DNA of 64,000 nucleotides, from positions 30,148 through 94,147 of the forward strand of contig NZ_NGJU01000015.1 in the NCBI RefSeq assembly GCF_003987495.1, written 5' to 3'. Below the pieces are notes generated by a model. The model searched no databases. It was given only the letters and a program-made list of their open reading frames with translations, and was not told where the DNA came from. Shown in pieces: positions 18,376-26,466 of the stretch. Source of the stretch: Vagococcus salmoninarum (lineage in GTDB: Bacteria > Bacillota > Bacilli > Lactobacillales > Vagococcaceae). The position numbers and the translations under genes are program-made. Positions within the stretch are counted from its first letter, which is position 1. The number at the start of each line of letters is the position of its first letter.

Positions 18376-19592
18376 TGGAAAAGTTTTATAAAAACCGCTT
18401 AAGCCGTCACCAAACAAAACTTAATCGTTATTTAAAATACGTCCTAAATGACCATGTTGTCTTAATTTCTTTGTTTTTATTTGGTGGCTTCGGCTTTTAT
18501 TACGCTAATTTTGTCAAAACCCTTGATGCTAATTTTATATTAGCTAAACCTTTAGTTTTGTTCATTTGGTTGGCTGCTCTTTTAACTGGTGGTCTGGCCA
18601 CTTTAGCCAAAGATGCCGATAAAGTCTTTCTTTTACCAAAAGAGCAGCACATGATTGATTATTTAAAGGCGAGTTACCGCCATTCCTTAGTCTTGCCTTT
18701 TACTCTTTTATTAATTACTAGCGGCATTAGTATGCCACTATTGATTGCTGTCAATCGTTCCACTGTGACTGATTTTGCTTTTTATTTAATCACCTTGCTC
18801 CTATTAAAGGCGGCTCATTTATTAATTAAATGTCAAGCCCTCTTTCTCCAAACAAAAAAACAGGCCCAACAATTAACGCTTATTTGGTTAGTTGGTAGTC
18901 TCTTAAGTCTATTGGCCCTCCTTTACTTAGCACCTTGGTTTGGTTTAATTCTTAGTGTGGTTGTTTATGCCCTAAGTCGCTTAGCTACGACTAAACTCTT
19001 TCAAGAAAAAAACCTTGATTGGGAAGGGATGATTAGTCTTGAACAACAGCGCTTAAAAAAGATTTTTCAATTTATTAACTTGTTTACAGACGTCCCTGGC
19101 ATTGCTGGTAAAGTTAAACGTCGGAAATACGCTGACGGTTTATTAAAACGACTGCCTAGCGACCAAAAAGGCACTTACCCTTACCTTTATACTCGCAGTT
19201 TTTTACGGGGGGCGGAATTTAGTGGCTTATACTTACGCTTAACTTTGATTGGCGTCGTCGTTGCCGTCTTTTTAACCGATTTCTATCTCGTCTTACTGAT
19301 CAGCTTATTAGTGATTTACTTAATTGGGTTCCAACTGATTCCTCTCTATAGTCAATTTGACTACATGGTTATGACTCAGCTTTATCCAGTTCCTAAAGTT
19401 CAAAAAGCTAGCGCCGTTCAGGCCTTGATTGCTAAACTGCTTGCAGTAACCGCTCTTTTATTAAGTCTAACAGCCTTAATTGTCTTGCCAAAACTCCAAG
19501 AGAGCCTAATTGTGATTGGCAGCCTTGGTTTAGAAATTGCTCTTTTCACATACTTCTACATTCCAAGCCGCTTGAAAAAGCTGTCTAAATAA
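18375..19592 (+). CDS. ecsB: Ecs ABC transporter membrane protein EcsB
   Basis: Membrane subunit of Ecs. It has 405 residues with about eight to ten hydrophobic stretches, a basic N-terminus (MEKFYKNRLSRHQTKLNRYL) and a charged central loop around residues 215-265. The Pfam EcsB pattern is recognised mainly by its position after ecsA, overlapping by one base, and its size (homologues about 400). It is followed by a modest terminator. Confidence 0.9.
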   Translation: MEKFYKNRLSRHQTKLNRYLKYVLNDHVVLISLFLFGGFGFYYANFVKTLDANFILAKPLVLFIWLAALLTGGLATLAKDADKVFLLPKEQHMIDYLKASYRHSLVLPFTLLLITSGISMPLLIAVNRSTVTDFAFYLITLLLLKAAHLLIKCQALFLQTKKQAQQLTLIWLVGSLLSLLALLYLAPWFGLILSVVVYALSRLATTKLFQEKNLDWEGMISLEQQRLKKIFQFINLFTDVPGIAGKVKRRKYADGLLKRLPSDQKGTYPYLYTRSFLRGAEFSGLYLRLTLIGVVVAVFLTDFYLVLLISLLVIYLIGFQLIPLYSQFDYMVMTQLYPVPKVQKASAVQALIAKLLAVTALLLSLTALIVLPKLQESLIVIGSLGLEIALFTYFYIPSRLKKLSK

Positions 19593-19593
19593 A

Positions 19594-19622
19594 GAAAAAC
19601 TCACTTAAATGAGAGTTTCTCT
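19594..19622 (+). terminator. Weak terminator after ecsB
   Basis: GAAAAACTCA and TGAGAGTTTC form an imperfect stem around CTTAAA with a two-base bulge. The downstream T content is moderate. Confidence 0.45.
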
Positions 19623-19724
19623 CTTTAAAGTTCATTAATTAATAGATCTATCTTGACGAAGTGGTTCAAGGGTTTTACAATGATAATTAATAGTATCTTT
19701 AACTTAAAGTTAGGTGGAGACAAT

Positions 19725-20507
19725 ATGACTGCGGATTTTCAATTTGATAAAAACTGGTCTCTCCAACCAATTAAAGGAGATACTGGTCGAGCATACATGG
19801 GTGTTAATGCTAATGATAAAGTCTTTATTAAGCGAAATTCTTCGCCTTTTTTAGCGGCCTTATCTCGTGAAGGCATTGCCCCAAAATTAGTTTGGACGAA
19901 ACGAACAGGGAATGGTGATGTCTTAACCGCCCAAGAATGGTTAGATGGTTATTTATTAAAGCCTGAGGAAGTTGGTAATCGCTTAGATGTGATTAGAATC
20001 TTACAACACCTCCACCAATCCGATTCTTTGAAAAAAATGCTTTATCGCCTAGGTGGCAAAGAAAAACAAGCCTTTGATTTTTTAAGTGCTTATGCCAATG
20101 ACTTACCTAGTGAATTAAATAAAAACCAATACTTATTGCGGGTTTTTCGCTTCTTGGAAGACCATATCCCCAATGCAGTTGAACCCCAAGCTTGTCATGG
20201 GGACCCGATTTACCACAACTGGCTCCTATCTGATAATGACCGGTTGTATCTAGTTGATTGGGACTCAACGATGTTAGCTGATCCAGCCACAGATTTAGGA
20301 ACGGTCTTAGGGCGCTATGTCCCTTACAAAGATTGGCCTCATTGGTTAGACTCTTACGGTTGGGATCATTCGGAAGAAAGCTTAGAGCGAATTTATTGGT
20401 ACAGTGGCATGGATTTTTTACAGCGCATTAAACAATGCTACATCCAACAAAATTTTAAACAAATGAATCTAGAAATTTTACTCTTAAAGAAAATTTATGC
20501 TTATTAA
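19725..20507 (+). CDS. ccrZ: CcrZ-like cell cycle kinase (phosphotransferase family)
   Basis: Homologue of pneumococcal CcrZ, an FtsZ-associated kinase-fold protein that promotes DnaA-driven replication initiation; YtmP in Bacillus. I start it at ATG 19725 behind AGGTGGAG, giving 260 residues, as in the family. An upstream in-frame start at 19653 lacks a ribosome-binding site. The kinase-like catalytic loop HGDPIYHNWLL (about residues 161-171) and metal-binding LVDWDST follow. Position between ecsB and trmB matches streptococci and enterococci. Confidence 0.88.
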   Translation: MTADFQFDKNWSLQPIKGDTGRAYMGVNANDKVFIKRNSSPFLAALSREGIAPKLVWTKRTGNGDVLTAQEWLDGYLLKPEEVGNRLDVIRILQHLHQSDSLKKMLYRLGGKEKQAFDFLSAYANDLPSELNKNQYLLRVFRFLEDHIPNAVEPQACHGDPIYHNWLLSDNDRLYLVDWDSTMLADPATDLGTVLGRYVPYKDWPHWLDSYGWDHSEESLERIYWYSGMDFLQRIKQCYIQQNFKQMNLEILLLKKIYAY

Positions 20508-20512
20508 AAGAG

Positions 20513-20544
20513 AAGCTCTCTGATATAATGTCAGAGAGCTTTTA
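20513..20544 (+). terminator. Terminator after ccrZ
   Basis: A perfect 11-bp stem AAGCTCTCTGA / TCAGAGAGCTT around TATAATG, followed by TTTAAAT. The loop happens to contain a TATAAT that could also serve as the trmB -10. Confidence 0.7.
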
Positions 20545-20593
20545 AATAAAGGCAAATAATACTAGTAAGCGAAAAGAAAAAGGAGAATTAACT

Positions 20594-21241
20594 ATGCGTG
20601 TTAGAAATAAACCTTGGGCAAAAGACAGAATTGCCGAGCACCCTCAATTTGTCGTCTCAGAACCAGCTATTTGGCGTGGTCGTTGGCAAGAGCGCTTTGG
20701 TAATAACCACCCGATTCATATTGAAGTTGGCACTGGTAAAGGTCAATTCATTTATGAAATGGCTAAAGCCCATCCGGAAATAAATTACATTGGGATTGAA
20801 ATTCAAATGAATGTTTTAGTCGTCGCTTTAGACAAACTAATTGAAGAGAGTCTGCCTAACTTACAATTACTCCATGTTGATGGCGGTTCAGTTACAGATT
20901 ACTTTGAAGACTTGGAAATCGATCGCGTCTACTTAAACTTCTCTGATCCTTGGCCGAAAACAAAACACGACAAACGTCGCTTAACATTCAAAACATTCTT
21001 AGCTAGTTATGAAAAAATCTTACCCTTTAACGGTGAAGTTCATTTCAAAACTGACAACCTAGGTTTATTCGAATATTCTTTAGCCAGTTTTTCACAATAT
21101 GGCATGATTCTTAAACAAGTCTGGTTAGATTTACACAACAGTAAGTTTGAAGGCAATATCATGACTGAATACGAACAAAAATTTTCGGCTAAAGGCCAAC
21201 CGATTTATCGGGTGGAAGCTTACTTTACCGGTAAAAAATAA
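20594..21241 (+). CDS. trmB: tRNA (guanine-N7-)-methyltransferase
   Basis: SAM-dependent enzyme making m7G46 in the tRNA variable loop. It has 215 residues, normal size. The SAM site is [16 protein letters not shown] (about 42-57) and the catalytic/tRNA-binding signature is [16 protein letters not shown] (about 116-131). AAGGAG is eleven bases before the ATG. It follows ccrZ but is separated from it by a terminator. Confidence 0.97.
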   Translation: MRVRNKPWAKDRIAEHPQFVVSEPAIWRGRWQERFGNNHPIHIEVGTGKGQFIYEMAKAHPEINYIGIEIQMNVLVVALDKLIEESLPNLQLLHVDGGSVTDYFEDLEIDRVYLNFSDPWPKTKHDKRRLTFKTFLASYEKILPFNGEVHFKTDNLGLFEYSLASFSQYGMILKQVWLDLHNSKFEGNIMTEYEQKFSAKGQPIYRVEAYFTGKK

Positions 21242-21246
21242 CTAAA

Positions 21247-21290
21247 AAACAGTCTAAACTTCCTGGTAGCTACCTTAGTTTAGGCTGTTT
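21247..21290 (+). terminator. Terminator of trmB
   Basis: AAACAGTCTAAAC pairs with GTTTAGGCTGTTT (one wobble), with an inner GGTA/TACC stem, then TATTTC. Confidence 0.8.
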
Positions 21291-21314
21291 ATTTCATTAA
21301 TAAGGAGTGTCTTT

Positions 21315-21734
21315 ATGACTAAGAAAAAAATTTAAATTCCGCTCATTTTAAGTTTAGTACTAAGTATTGGGCTCTTTTTCTTCTTGTCTCGCCAAAATCA
21401 AAACACCCTCTCAATCACTATTGATCACCCACAGCAAAAAGAGCTTAAACTCTATCGTGTGACTAGTAATAGCAAAGACTTACTATACGCTAATCCTTTT
21501 ATTCAAACTGGTCAAGAAACTCTCAATGAGTTACCTGAACAAGGTGAGTATCAACTAGTTTTAGAGATTGATGGCAAAGATTATCTGATCTTAGGTTATG
21601 CTGACGGTTCGACTGCTGCTTTAACTATCAATTTAGAGTTTAAAAAAGGGATTGACCATGAAACTTATGAACTGACAGTCACTGTTAATCACCCGATTTA
21701 TCAAGAAACAACTAACTTTTCACTCATTTGGTAA
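21315..21734 (+). pseudogene. Small membrane-anchored protein gene with a stop at codon 7
   Basis: A strong site AAGGAG precedes ATG 21315, but the seventh codon is TAA (21333-21335): ATG ACT AAG AAA AAA ATT TAA. The same frame then stays open for 132 more codons to the stop at 21732. Read through, it would encode basic MTKKKI, a hydrophobic anchor IPLILSLVLSIGLFFFL, and an extracellular beta-rich domain of about 110 residues. I do not recognise the family. Translation could restart at TTG 21384, but that removes the membrane anchor and has no ribosome-binding site, so loss of function is the simplest reading. Confidence 0.65.
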
Positions 21735-21869
21735 AAACACCTCTAATCAACGTAAAGTTGATTCTTTATCGTGATTATAATACATTTAATCGCTTTTTGT
21801 TCATAATAACAACCTTTTGCACGAAAACGCTACTTGTTACGACGTTTTTTTAGATCCCTTGCTGTCTTT

Positions 21870-21914
21870 AGCCAATTAATCCCTTTTCTTCAAAAGGGAT
21901 TTTTGGCTTTTTGA
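21870..21914 (+). terminator. Strong orphan terminator
   Basis: AATCCCTTTT pairs with AAAAGGGATT around CTTC; outside it AGCCA pairs with TGGCT, followed by TTTTTG. The nearest upstream gene end is 140 bp away, which is unusually far. Confidence 0.75.
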
Positions 21915-22155
21915 CTTTTTGAAGTAACGCATGACTTTTGCAGTTGCTTCTTTCTCTAAGAGTCCTTAGCCTCGCTCCTTCATATTATTCTGTCCTCAAA
22001 AAATGCAATGCCTTTATCTTACTATATTTACTTCCCCCACTTAACTAAAATAGCATATTCTAACATGATAAAACTGATTCCTAAAAGACAATTCGTCCTG
22101 TCGGTTCTTTTTTCAATTACAGCCAACTCTTTTCGATACTTGTCTTCTCTTCAAT

Positions 22156-22201
22156 ATTAGTCAATTTAAAGTAACATTATTAGTCAATTTAAAGTAACAT
22201 T
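22156..22201. repeat. Two perfect tandem copies of a 23-bp unit
   Basis: The unit ATTAGTCAATTTAAAGTAAC (plus ATT) occurs at 22156-22178 and again at 22179-22201 with no difference. The second copy ends one base before a TATAAT, so the array occupies the -35 and upstream area of the next gene. It may be an operator array or a replication slippage product. Confidence 0.85.
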
Positions 22202-22202
22202 C

Positions 22203-22208
22203 TATAAT
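22203..22208 (+). promoter_or_regulatory. Likely -10 element for the AP2-domain gene
   Basis: Perfect TATAAT. No good -35 at 16-18 bp; that place is taken by the tandem repeat, so activation by a bound protein is plausible. Confidence 0.4.
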
Positions 22209-22316
22209 TATCGTTCATCTCCCCCTTAACTTAAATCCACTTGAACCGATGTAAGTAGTAAGAGCCTCAAAAAAATCGCTTTTAATTAACAACAACCAAA
22301 GAAAGGAATTTTATTA

Positions 22317-23135
22317 ATGTTAGATCAAATTGCTCTTCCAAGAAAATATGGATTACTAACTATCCAAAAAACATCAAAAAATAAGAATGGCGTATTAGTT
22401 GCCCAATGTATTTGTGATTGTGGCCAAACCAGCACGCCTTATTTAAATAATGTTCTAGCAGGTCGAACAAAGAGTTGTGGCTGTCTAGCCCTAAAAAACC
22501 AGCGGAAATACAAGGATATTACGAATCAACGTTTTGGAAAGATTGTTGCTTTAAGCCCGACTGATGAACGGACAAGCGGTGCAGTTGTTTGGAATTGCCG
22601 TTGCGATTGTGGCACTCATTTGAAAACTTCTCAGAGAAATCTTAGTCGCGGCATTAAGGACAATTGTGGCTGTGTGAATCAAGAAAAACTTTCAATTCCA
22701 GGCCATCACTATAATTTTTTAACAGTCATTTTCCCTATTAGTAATAATAAAAAACGTTCTTCAAAAGATAAATGGCTCTGCCAATGTGATTGTGGTAATT
22801 TAACAATCGTAGCTTATACTAATATAGTTAACAATCATACTAAAAGTTGTGGGTGTCTAAAAAAAGATAGTTTACGAGAGACACTCGTTGAAAATACTTG
22901 CTTAGACAACCTCAATACAAAATTATATAAAAATAATACGAGCGGTGTTAAAGGCGTCTATAGTAATCGAGGCAAATGGCATGCTTACATTACTTTTCAA
23001 AATAAACGCTACACACTTGGCGCCTATTGCTCTCTATTAAAGGCCAAAGAGGCCCGCCAACAAGCAGAAAGTGAATTATTTACTCCCCTTTTACAAAAAT
23101 ACGCGGTTCTTTTAAATTCAAACCAAGAGATTTAG
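22317..23135 (+). CDS. Orphan protein with three Cys-rich repeats and an AP2-like domain
   Basis: 272 residues, not recognised as a named gene. It has three tandem units, each beginning with a short hydrophobic strand (KYGLLTI, RFGKIVAL, HYNFLTVI), then CxCDCG, then 18 residues, then CxC. The cysteines are C31/33/35-C54/56, C94/96/98-C117/119 and C155/157/159-C178/180. Residues 205-250 (TSGVKGVYSNRGKWHAYITF onward) resemble the AP2/integrase-like DNA-binding fold found in phage homing proteins. No HNH nuclease motif is present. I infer a zinc-binding DNA-binding protein. Flanking non-coding DNA and a position between conserved loci suggest acquisition. AAAGGAAT precedes the ATG. Confidence 0.75.
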   Translation: MLDQIALPRKYGLLTIQKTSKNKNGVLVAQCICDCGQTSTPYLNNVLAGRTKSCGCLALKNQRKYKDITNQRFGKIVALSPTDERTSGAVVWNCRCDCGTHLKTSQRNLSRGIKDNCGCVNQEKLSIPGHHYNFLTVIFPISNNKKRSSKDKWLCQCDCGNLTIVAYTNIVNNHTKSCGCLKKDSLRETLVENTCLDNLNTKLYKNNTSGVKGVYSNRGKWHAYITFQNKRYTLGAYCSLLKAKEARQQAESELFTPLLQKYAVLLNSNQEI

Positions 23136-23249
23136 AACCAAGGCTTACGTACTAGTAACGAACTGAGACGTCTAAGACATAACTTTAAACTTAAGATCTA
23201 CTAAAAACCAAAAAAAGCTAAAATAAAGTTAAAAACCACTCATCAAAGA

Positions 23250-23310
23250 AACATCCTAAAGAAAGCAGCCAGGCTACTTAAGCCCGTACTTCTGCTTTCT
23301 TTAGGATGTT
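23250..23310. repeat. 19-bp perfect inverted repeat (long hairpin)
   Basis: AACATCCTAAAGAAAGCAG at 23250-23268 is exactly complementary to 23292-23310. The 23-base loop contains a further GGCT/AGCC stem. Neither side has a real T-run. It lies between two convergent genes and could still act as a bidirectional transcription barrier, or be a mobile or RNA element. Confidence 0.8.
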
Positions 23311-23409
23311 GTTGTCTTGATTTTACTAACAGCTCATTTCAATCAGACTGTTAATAATTAGTTCTAAATTTTGCTTTGGTTATTAATATCTTAAGAAAAG
23401 TTGGCCATA

Positions 23410-23754
23410 CTAGCTAGTTTTCGTTAAACGATAAATATCCAAGATTGTGCCAGTCTGACTATCCGCTACAAATTCATATTGAATATATTCCCCATCTTCA
23501 ATTCGGGTGATCCCACCGGTATAAGTTTGCGATTTGATTGCGAATTTTTGTAAGGGTGTCTTCGTAAACTCAATCCATGCCCCTTCAATTGGACCTTCAG
23601 CTAGAAAAGCTTTTTTAACTTTAGCTAATACTTTGTCTGGACTAACTGTTTGCCTTTTTATAACCCAATTAGTTGCTAGTCCCCCCAAGACAATCCCAGT
23701 CCCTATGCCCAGTACTAAGGTAGCCTCTAATAGTTGTCGTTGTGCTTTTTTCAT
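23410..23754 (-). CDS. Small PepSY/DUF4651-like membrane-anchored protein
   Basis: I start it at ATG 23754 behind GGAGTGAGG, giving 114 residues; a GTG four codons earlier overlaps that site. After basic MKKAQRQ there is one membrane segment (LEATLVLGIGTGIVLGGLA), then a small extracytoplasmic domain with the pattern KVKKAFLAEGPIEGAWIEFT and ending EFVADSQTGTILDIYRL, resembling PepSY-type domains. Streptococci carry a similar gene (DUF4651) beside pepA, matching this position. Function unknown; protease inhibition or export has been proposed for PepSY domains generally. Confidence 0.65.
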   Translation of the reverse strand: MKKAQRQLLEATLVLGIGTGIVLGGLATNWVIKRQTVSPDKVLAKVKKAFLAEGPIEGAWIEFTKTPLQKFAIKSQTYTGGITRIEDGEYIQYEFVADSQTGTILDIYRLTKTS

Positions 23755-23826
23755 GTCTATCCTCACTCCTTACCTTCACTTATTAGTTAGATTGTATCAT
23801 AGACAGCATCTAATCTGCCTAAAAAA

Positions 23827-24393
23827 TTAATTATCCTTCAATTTTAGCACTTTTGTGATCAGTTTTTGATAAATACTGATTAGCGCCGGTTCTTGACTCA
23901 TTGTGTCGATGTCACTGAACTTTAACCACTTAACGCCTTTTGTTTCCTGCTTATTTATTACTAGTTCTGCTCTATCGTCACCTTCAAAAAGATATGCTAC
24001 TGACAAATGTAAGTGACTTGGAATCCATTGGCCATGTTTTAGATGGCCGAAGACCGGTAAGATATCTAAACTAGCAATCCTATTTGAAAGTGGCTTTAAA
24101 ATTTCTAGCCCCGTCTCTTCTCGGGCTTCTCGCTGTGCGACAGCTAGGAAGTCAGTTTCTCCATCAACATGCCCACCTGTCCAGGACCAAGTATCATAAA
24201 GTTTATGATAAATGAATAATGTCTTAGTACCCGTTTGATTGACGATAAAAGCTGAGCTAGTAAAATGAACTACTTGATTCTCACGGGTTAATAAATTATT
24301 GAATAGCTGCATGTAAGTTAATATTAACTCTTTATCTTTAGATTCTTGTAAGTTAAATGCCACATATTCACGTATTTCTTGATAAATCTCCAC
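23827..24393 (-). CDS. NUDIX hydrolase
   Basis: Hydrolase of a nucleoside-diphosphate-linked substrate not predictable from sequence. It has 188 residues, larger than minimal MutT. The Nudix box reads GGHVDGETDFLAVAQREAREETGLE near residues 73-97, split here as GGHVDGETDFLAVAQ then REAREETG; the REAREE helix with its catalytic glutamates is intact, while the glutamate six residues after the first Gly is replaced by Thr with an adjacent Glu. It starts with GTG behind AGGAGTGAGG. It is divergent from pepA and 72 bp upstream of the PepSY-like gene. Confidence 0.88.
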   Translation of the reverse strand: MEIYQEIREYVAFNLQESKDKELILTYMQLFNNLLTRENQVVHFTSSAFIVNQTGTKTLFIYHKLYDTWSWTGGHVDGETDFLAVAQREAREETGLEILKPLSNRIASLDILPVFGHLKHGQWIPSHLHLSVAYLFEGDDRAELVINKQETKGVKWLKFSDIDTMSQEPALISIYQKLITKVLKLKDN

Positions 24394-24486
24394 TTTCCCT
24401 CACTCCTACTTGCTATTTTCTTTTAATTGTAGCATAGTGATTCCTTGATATCGCTACAAAACCCTGAAAAAAAATGCTAATTGCGC

Positions 24487-24492
24487 TATAAT
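24487..24492 (+). promoter_or_regulatory. Likely -10 element of pepA operon
   Basis: Perfect TATAAT in GCTATAATATAG, 52 bp before the pepA start. The -35 region is poor (CTGAAA at 17 bp). Confidence 0.4.
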
Positions 24493-24510
24493 ATAGATAA
24501 CAAGTGAAAG

Positions 24511-24546
24511 TGAGGTGGGGCTCTGCGTATTGCAGAGATTCGTATG
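24511..24546 (+). promoter_or_regulatory. pepA ribosome-binding site separated from ATG by a hairpin
   Basis: The only Shine-Dalgarno-like run, GAGGTGGGG (24512-24520), lies over 20 bases before the ATG at 24544. Between them CTCTGC (24521-24526) pairs with GCAGAG (24532-24537). Folding would bring the site to about seven bases from the ATG. Confidence 0.6.
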
Positions 24547-25620
24547 GAAGAAAAAACATTTCAATTAATTAAAAAGATGACAGAAATTCAAGGAACTAGT
24601 GGTTTTGAAGATGATGTCCGAGAAGTGATGAAAAAGGAAATCGCACCTTACGTCGATAAGATCGAATTCGATGGTCTCGGTGGCGTCTTCGGTATTCGTA
24701 AAAGTAAAGTTGAGAATGCCCCAAGAATTATGGTAGCTGCTCACATGGATGAAGTTGGCTTCATGCTTTCACAAATCCAAGAAAACGGAACTTTCCGTGT
24801 TGTACCTTTAGGTGGCTGGAACCCTTATGTGGTTTCTGCTCAGCGTTTTACTTTAAAAACTCGTAAAGGTGACTATCCAGTTATTTCATCATCAGTACCA
24901 CCCCATTTATTAAGAGGTTCTGATGGTCAAAGCAAAGTTGAAGTAACCGATATTTTATTTGATGCCGGTTTTGATTCAAAAGAAGAAGCTGAAAGTTTCG
25001 GTGTCCGTCCTGGTGATAGCATCGTTCCTGACGTAGAAACGATTAAAACGGCTAATGGAAAAAACATTATTAGTAAAGCTTGGGATAACCGTTACGGTTG
25101 TACTTTAGTCATTGAAGCCTTAGAAGCCTTAAAAGATGTGGACTTACCATTTACCTTAATTGCGGGAGCCAACGTCCAAGAAGAAGTTGGTTTACGTGGG
25201 GCTCGTCCTTCGACCCACAAATTTAAACCTGATTTATTTTTAGCTGTTGACTGTTCACCGGCTAATGACATCGATGGTAAAAAAGATACTTTTGGTCATT
25301 TAGGCGAAGGCTTCTTAGTTCGAATTTTTGATCCCGGCATGATTACTTTACGTCGTATGCGTGAATTCTTATTAGAGATTGCTGAAAGTAATAACATTAA
25401 TCACCAATACTTTGTTTCTAAAGGCGGCACTGATGCTGGAGCTGCTCACTTGATGAATAATGGGATTCCTAGTGCGGTTATTGGCGTTCCAGGACGTTAT
25501 ATCCACACTCATCAAACAATGTTCAATATGAGTGATTACGAAGCAGCTAAAGCAATGTTAATTACAACTTTGCAAGCTTTAGATGCTGACAAAATTAACG
25601 AAATCATTTACGGAAAGTAG
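24544..25620 (+). CDS. pepA: Glutamyl aminopeptidase (M42 family)
   Basis: Cobalt/zinc-dependent aminopeptidase that removes N-terminal acidic residues; part of peptide use in lactic acid bacteria. It has 358 residues as in lactococcal PepA. Metal and catalytic motifs are present in order: AAHMDEVGFM (His, Asp), SKAWDNRYGC (bridging Asp), QEEVGLRGA (Glu pair), AVDCSPAND (Asp) and IHTHQTMF (His). It is followed after 8 bp by ytpP. Its start is unusual: a GC-rich hairpin separates the ribosome-binding site from the ATG. Confidence 0.95.
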   Translation: MEEKTFQLIKKMTEIQGTSGFEDDVREVMKKEIAPYVDKIEFDGLGGVFGIRKSKVENAPRIMVAAHMDEVGFMLSQIQENGTFRVVPLGGWNPYVVSAQRFTLKTRKGDYPVISSSVPPHLLRGSDGQSKVEVTDILFDAGFDSKEEAESFGVRPGDSIVPDVETIKTANGKNIISKAWDNRYGCTLVIEALEALKDVDLPFTLIAGANVQEEVGLRGARPSTHKFKPDLFLAVDCSPANDIDGKKDTFGHLGEGFLVRIFDPGMITLRRMREFLLEIAESNNINHQYFVSKGGTDAGAAHLMNNGIPSAVIGVPGRYIHTHQTMFNMSDYEAAKAMLITTLQALDADKINEIIYGK

Positions 25621-25628
25621 GTCAACGA

Positions 25629-25943
25629 ATGATTATCCCTAAAAGTTTAGAAGAATTAGCTAGTTATGTTGAAACAGGCAAACACGTCTTTTTCTTTACT
25701 GCTGATTGGTGTGGCGATTGCGTTTATATTAAACCAGTCATGCCAGAGCTTGAAGCGGAGTTTCCAGAATATACCTTTGTCCAAGTTGACCGTGATGAAT
25801 TTCCAGACTTAGCCAGTCAATGGGCGATTTTTGGTATTCCTAGTTTTATCGTAACTGAAAATGGCAAAGAAAAAGGCCGTTTAGTTAATAAAAACCGTAA
25901 AACCAAAGCTGAGGTTAGTGACTTTATTAAAAGTCTCACTTAG
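25629..25943 (+). CDS. ytpP: YtpP-like thioredoxin family protein
   Basis: Thioredoxin-fold protein, 104 residues, with active site WCGDC (about residues 27-31) in place of the WCGPC of TrxA; the Asp should change redox potential. The cis-proline motif GIPSFIV is present. In Bacillus and in lactobacilli ytpP is next to ytpR, as here. Substrate unknown; it may act on bacillithiol- or protein-linked disulfides, which is inference. Confidence 0.9.
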   Translation: MIIPKSLEELASYVETGKHVFFFTADWCGDCVYIKPVMPELEAEFPEYTFVQVDRDEFPDLASQWAIFGIPSFIVTENGKEKGRLVNKNRKTKAEVSDFIKSLT

Positions 25944-25980
25944 TTAACAACACGTACTTAAATTTAGGAGGGTGACGAAC

Positions 25981-26442
25981 ATGTTAGAAACTCAAGAATA
26001 TCAAGGAATATTAGTTGGAATCGACGGAAGTCCCCAAGCCCGTGAAGCTTTCGACAAAGCCTTAGCTGTTGCTAAACGTAACAATGCAAAGATTGTCGTA
26101 GCCCATATTATTGAAAATCGTTTATATGGTAACATGGGGTATTCCTTAACTAATGCTGATTTAATACAGCAAGAAACAGACCGGTCCAAAGAAATGCTTG
26201 AAGAGTATCAAACTTATGCTAAAACAAAAGGTTGCGATACTGTTGAAACCATTTTAGCCTTTGGTTCTCCGAAAGTCTTAATGGCTGAAGAATTACCAGC
26301 TAAATACAACATTGATTTAATTATGGTTGGTCAATCTGGCTTAAGTGCCGTTGAAAAATTCGTTATGGGTAGTGTTAGTGACTATGTGATTCGTCACGCC
26401 CCTTGCGATGTTCTCGTTGTTCGACCAACAGATAGTAAATAA
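25981..26442 (+). CDS. Universal stress protein (UspA family)
   Basis: ATP-binding stress protein of the Usp fold. I start it at ATG 25981 because AGGAGGGTGA lies right before it; an in-frame GTG at 25972 sits inside that site. The protein has 153 residues. The ATP-binding signature is visible: GIDGSPQAREAF near the N-terminus and VGQSGLSAVEKFVMGSVSDY (G-2x-G-9x-G-S) near residues 116-135. It lies between ytpP and ytpR in one operon. Confidence 0.92.
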   Translation: MLETQEYQGILVGIDGSPQAREAFDKALAVAKRNNAKIVVAHIIENRLYGNMGYSLTNADLIQQETDRSKEMLEEYQTYAKTKGCDTVETILAFGSPKVLMAEELPAKYNIDLIMVGQSGLSAVEKFVMGSVSDYVIRHAPCDVLVVRPTDSK

Positions 26443-26466
26443 CATTATATTTTAAAGGAGCTCAAC

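Larger units (their letters stand above)
21735..22316. other. 582-bp non-coding, hairpin-rich interval
   Basis: No supported gene. It contains an isolated TATAAT at 21776-21781, a hairpin AAAACG/CGTTTT at 21824-21848 followed by T7, a strong terminator at 21870-21914, a 23-bp tandem repeat at 22156-22201 and a TATAAT at 22203-22208 before the next gene. The density of terminator-like elements suggests remnants of lost genes or small transcripts. Confidence 0.5.
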
